Shown piece after piece: positions 4,041-5,828 of a stretch of DNA of 5,828 bases. Positions within the stretch are counted from its first letter, which is position 1. Every line of letters begins with the position of its first letter. Below the pieces are notes generated by a model. That model had not been told where the DNA came from and searched no databases. It saw nothing but the letters and a program-made list of their open reading frames with translations. Source of the stretch: Candidatus Aenigmatarchaeota archaeon (lineage in GTDB: Archaea > Aenigmatarchaeota > Aenigmatarchaeia > Aenigmatarchaeales > SZUA-1535); assembly GCA_026985775.1 (NCBI GenBank), contig JALSPV010000003.1, forward strand, positions 1-5,828, in the 5' to 3' direction. Made by a program: the position numbers and the translations under genes.

Positions 4041-5717
4041 ATGAAAGAGGTAAGTTTACTAATCGGTGGGCAGGCGGGAGATGGAATAAAGCAAGCTGGA
4101 AATGCTATTGCAAGGTTCTTCAACAGGCTTGGATATTATGCTTTTGTCTATGAGGATTATCCATCTTTGATTCGAGGCGGTCACAATTTTGCTGTAATAA
4201 GGGTATGTGAGAAAAAAATTCTTGCACATAAATCGAGAATAAGCGTGCTCGTAGCACTTAATCAAGAAACAATAGAAAAACATGCTAACAGCCTTACCGA
4301 AGATGGTATCGTAATTTTTGACTCTTCTTGTTGTTCTTTTGAAGGAGAAAATGCTCTTGCTATCCCGATGAGCGAGATTGCAAAAAGCGAGAATCTTCCG
4401 CTAATAGTAAGAAATGTTATTGCACTCGGTGCTCTGGCTGCACTTTTTGGCGCGGAGTTTAGCATAATCGAGGATGTGATTAAATCTACCCTCAAGAAAA
4501 AAGTCGAAGAAAACATAAAAGTTGCAAAAAAGGGTTATGAGGAAATTGAAAAATTCGGAAAAAAGGGTATTTTCAAGCTGAATGTGCTAGGCAACGAGAA
4601 AAAATATCTTCTAACAGGAAACGAAGCTACGGCGCTGGGATTAGTTAAAGGTGGCTTAAAGCTTTACATAGCATATCCCATGACACCAGCTTCGAGTATT
4701 TTGCACTATTTAGCTGCTCATGAAGATGAGCTGGGAATAAGAGCCGTGCATCCAGAAAACGAAATAGCCGTAATAGGTATGGCGCAAGGAGCTGCGTACG
4801 CTGGCGTAAGAACAGCTGTTGGTACTTCAGGTGGTGGGTTTGCACTTATGGTTGAGCATTTAAGCTTATCTGGACAGGCAGAAATACCGCTTGTAGCAAT
4901 TCTCTCCCAGCGCCCTGCTCCAGCGACAGGTGTACCAACTTATACGATGCAGGGGGATTTGTTTTTCGCGATGTTTGCAGGACACGGTGAGTTTCCAAGA
5001 ATTGTTCTTGCTCCGGGAGATGCTGAAGAAGCGTACTTACTAAGTGCAAAAGCGATGAATCTTGCATGGAAATTCCAGGTTCCTGTAATATTACTTCTCG
5101 ATAAGCATTTGAGCGAGAGTACATTTGCATGCGAAATAAAAGATTTTTCCGTTTCTGTTGAAGAACCTTTACTCTGGAACGGAGAAGGAGAATATAAGCG
5201 CTATTTGCAGACAGAAAATGGCATTTCGCCACTCGCTTTTCCTGGAACCAAAAATGCTGTGGTTAAAATAAACAGCTATGAGCATGATGAATTTGGAATA
5301 ACTGTAGAAGATGCTGAGCTTGTGAAAAAAGGTTTTGAAAAACGACTTAGAAAGATGCACACAATAGAAAATTACGTTGCAAACGAAGAGGCAGATGCCG
5401 TTAAGGTTTATGGAAATGAAGAAAGTAATACAGCTCTTGTTTTCTGGGGTTCTACAAAAGGCTCTGCAGTAGAAGTAGCGGAAAACCTTGGAATAAAGGC
5501 AGTTCAACCTGTTTTTCTCTACCCACTTCCAGAAGAAAAACTAAAAGCTGAGCTTAATTCATGTGAGAAGGTTATTGTTGCAGAAACTAATTCAACGGGC
5601 CAGCTTGCACAATGGTTAAAATGGCATGGTATAAAAGTTAGCGAAGTAATTCTGAGATACGATGCAAGACCGTTTACTGTTGATGAACTTGAGGAAAAGG
5701 TGAAGAGCCTGCTATGA
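4041..5717 (+). CDS. 2-oxoacid:ferredoxin oxidoreductase, fused gamma-alpha subunit
   Basis: This is a 558-residue protein. The N-terminal gamma domain (about 1-180) carries GGQAGDGIKQAG (9-20) and YEDYPSLIRGGHNFAVIRV (37-55). The alpha (pyrimidine-binding) domain runs from LLTGNEATALG (190-200) with the signature YPMTP (212-216), PENEIAVIGMAQGAAYAG (238-255), GTSGGGF (261-267) and RPAPATGVPTYTMQGDL (291-307). The C-terminal domain (about 463-558) carries ALVFWGSTKGSAVEV (465-479). The gamma-alpha order matches archaeal 2-oxoacid:ferredoxin oxidoreductases such as the Sulfolobus type, in which a separate TPP- and FeS-binding beta subunit completes the enzyme. The reaction is oxidative decarboxylation of a 2-oxoacid to acyl-CoA with reduction of ferredoxin. 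The substrate (pyruvate, 2-oxoglutarate or broad) cannot be read from the sequence. The start was set at 4041, not at the open ATG at 3921, because of the promoter spacing and because the gamma-domain family begins here. The beta subunit is not the next gene. Confidence 0.93.
   Translation: MKEVSLLIGGQAGDGIKQAGNAIARFFNRLGYYAFVYEDYPSLIRGGHNFAVIRVCEKKILAHKSRISVLVALNQETIEKHANSLTEDGIVIFDSSCCSFEGENALAIPMSEIAKSENLPLIVRNVIALGALAALFGAEFSIIEDVIKSTLKKKVEENIKVAKKGYEEIEKFGKKGIFKLNVLGNEKKYLLTGNEATALGLVKGGLKLYIAYPMTPASSILHYLAAHEDELGIRAVHPENEIAVIGMAQGAAYAGVRTAVGTSGGGFALMVEHLSLSGQAEIPLVAILSQRPAPATGVPTYTMQGDLFFAMFAGHGEFPRIVLAPGDAEEAYLLSAKAMNLAWKFQVPVILLLDKHLSESTFACEIKDFSVSVEEPLLWNGEGEYKRYLQTENGISPLAFPGTKNAVVKINSYEHDEFGITVEDAELVKKGFEKRLRKMHTIENYVANEEADAVKVYGNEESNTALVFWGSTKGSAVEVAENLGIKAVQPVFLYPLPEEKLKAELNSCEKVIVAETNSTGQLAQWLKWHGIKVSEVILRYDARPFTVDELEEKVKSLL
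5697..5703 (+). promoter_or_regulatory. Shine-Dalgarno for the enolase start
   Basis: AAGGTGA lies ten nucleotides before the ATG at 5714, inside the end of the oxidoreductase gene. Spacing is slightly long but acceptable, and the ATGA overlap also allows reinitiation by terminating ribosomes. Confidence 0.5.
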
Positions 5718-5828
5718 TAAAGGAAATTAAGCTTTTTCCCGCTTTCAATTCGCGAGGAGAAAAAACTGTAAAGGTAGTTTTAAAAAACGAAAAACACGAA
5801 GCGTGGTCTATTGCACCGAGTGGTGCTT
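5714..5828 (+). CDS. Divergent enolase, N-terminal fragment (runs off right edge)
   Basis: The visible 38 residues follow the enolase N-terminal pattern. A strand MIKEIKLFPAF leads into NSRGEKTVKVVL (residues 12-23, against the usual DSRGNPTVEVxV) and ends at IAPSGA (33-38, against VPSGAS), which is the start of the mobile active-site loop. Enolase interconverts 2-phosphoglycerate and phosphoenolpyruvate in the cytoplasm. The catalytic Lys and metal ligands lie beyond the window. The D-to-N change in the DSRG motif and the KHEAWS segment in place of the usual small residues show a diverged family member, so an enolase-like paralogue is possible. The ATG overlaps the oxidoreductase TGA as ATGA, so the two are co-transcribed and probably translationally coupled. 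Confidence 0.75.
   Translation, partial: MIKEIKLFPAFNSRGEKTVKVVLKNEKHEAWSIAPSGA

Noticed and set aside
1..5828. CRISPR array, insertion sequence or tRNA-linked integration
   Set aside because: No spaced direct repeats and no transposase or integrase-like protein were seen, and no second copy of the tRNA 3' end was found in the window.

Overview
The window reads as archaeal chromosome, A+T-rich by eye. The evidence is TATA-like boxes (TTTATTAA, TTATAAAG, TTAAAATA) centred about 26-28 nt upstream of several start codons. First genes of transcripts have almost no leader, whereas genes inside operons carry Shine-Dalgarno (SD) motifs of the AAGGTG/GAGGTG type. The gene content also fits: a stand-alone DUF35 Zn-ribbon/OB protein, RimK-like ATP-grasp proteins and a ferredoxin-type 2-oxoacid oxidoreductase with fused gamma-alpha subunits. 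I cannot place the lineage more precisely than Archaea, probably Euryarchaeota or a relative.

Layout. The left edge (1-239, minus) holds the 5' part of an unrecognised gene whose promoter-supported start lies in a different frame from its best coding frame. An intact tRNA-Asn(GTT) with encoded CCA follows at 305-380 (minus), then a divergent DUF35 protein (443-844, plus). Convergent to that is a two-gene minus-strand unit: an unrecognised helical 117-aa protein (1576-1223) followed by a mannose-6-phosphate-isomerase-type cupin (1222-851). The 1561-1614 region is a compact divergent control region with two near-adjacent inverted repeats and TATA-like boxes on both strands. It may also launch a 32-aa small protein on the plus strand (1611-1709).

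From 1747 to the right edge every gene is on the plus strand: a membrane MgtC/SapB-family protein (1747-2172), a pair of overlapping RimK-like ATP-grasp genes (2221-3138 and 3098-3970), a gamma-alpha fused 2-oxoacid:ferredoxin oxidoreductase subunit (4041-5717), and the start of a divergent enolase (5714 to the edge) joined to it by an ATGA overlap.

How the genes may work together. The two ATP-grasp proteins are related to each other. The first has lost the glycine-rich nucleotide loop, the nucleotide-binding Lys and the metal-binding Asn, while the second keeps them all. This suggests a heteromeric ligase made of a non-catalytic and a catalytic subunit, and it is the most interesting item here. 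The oxidoreductase and enolase are translationally coupled, which points to central carbon metabolism around pyruvate/PEP or 2-oxoacids. The TPP-binding beta subunit that the oxidoreductase needs is not immediately downstream. No mobile element, CRISPR array or gene-free stretch longer than about 200 nt is present.
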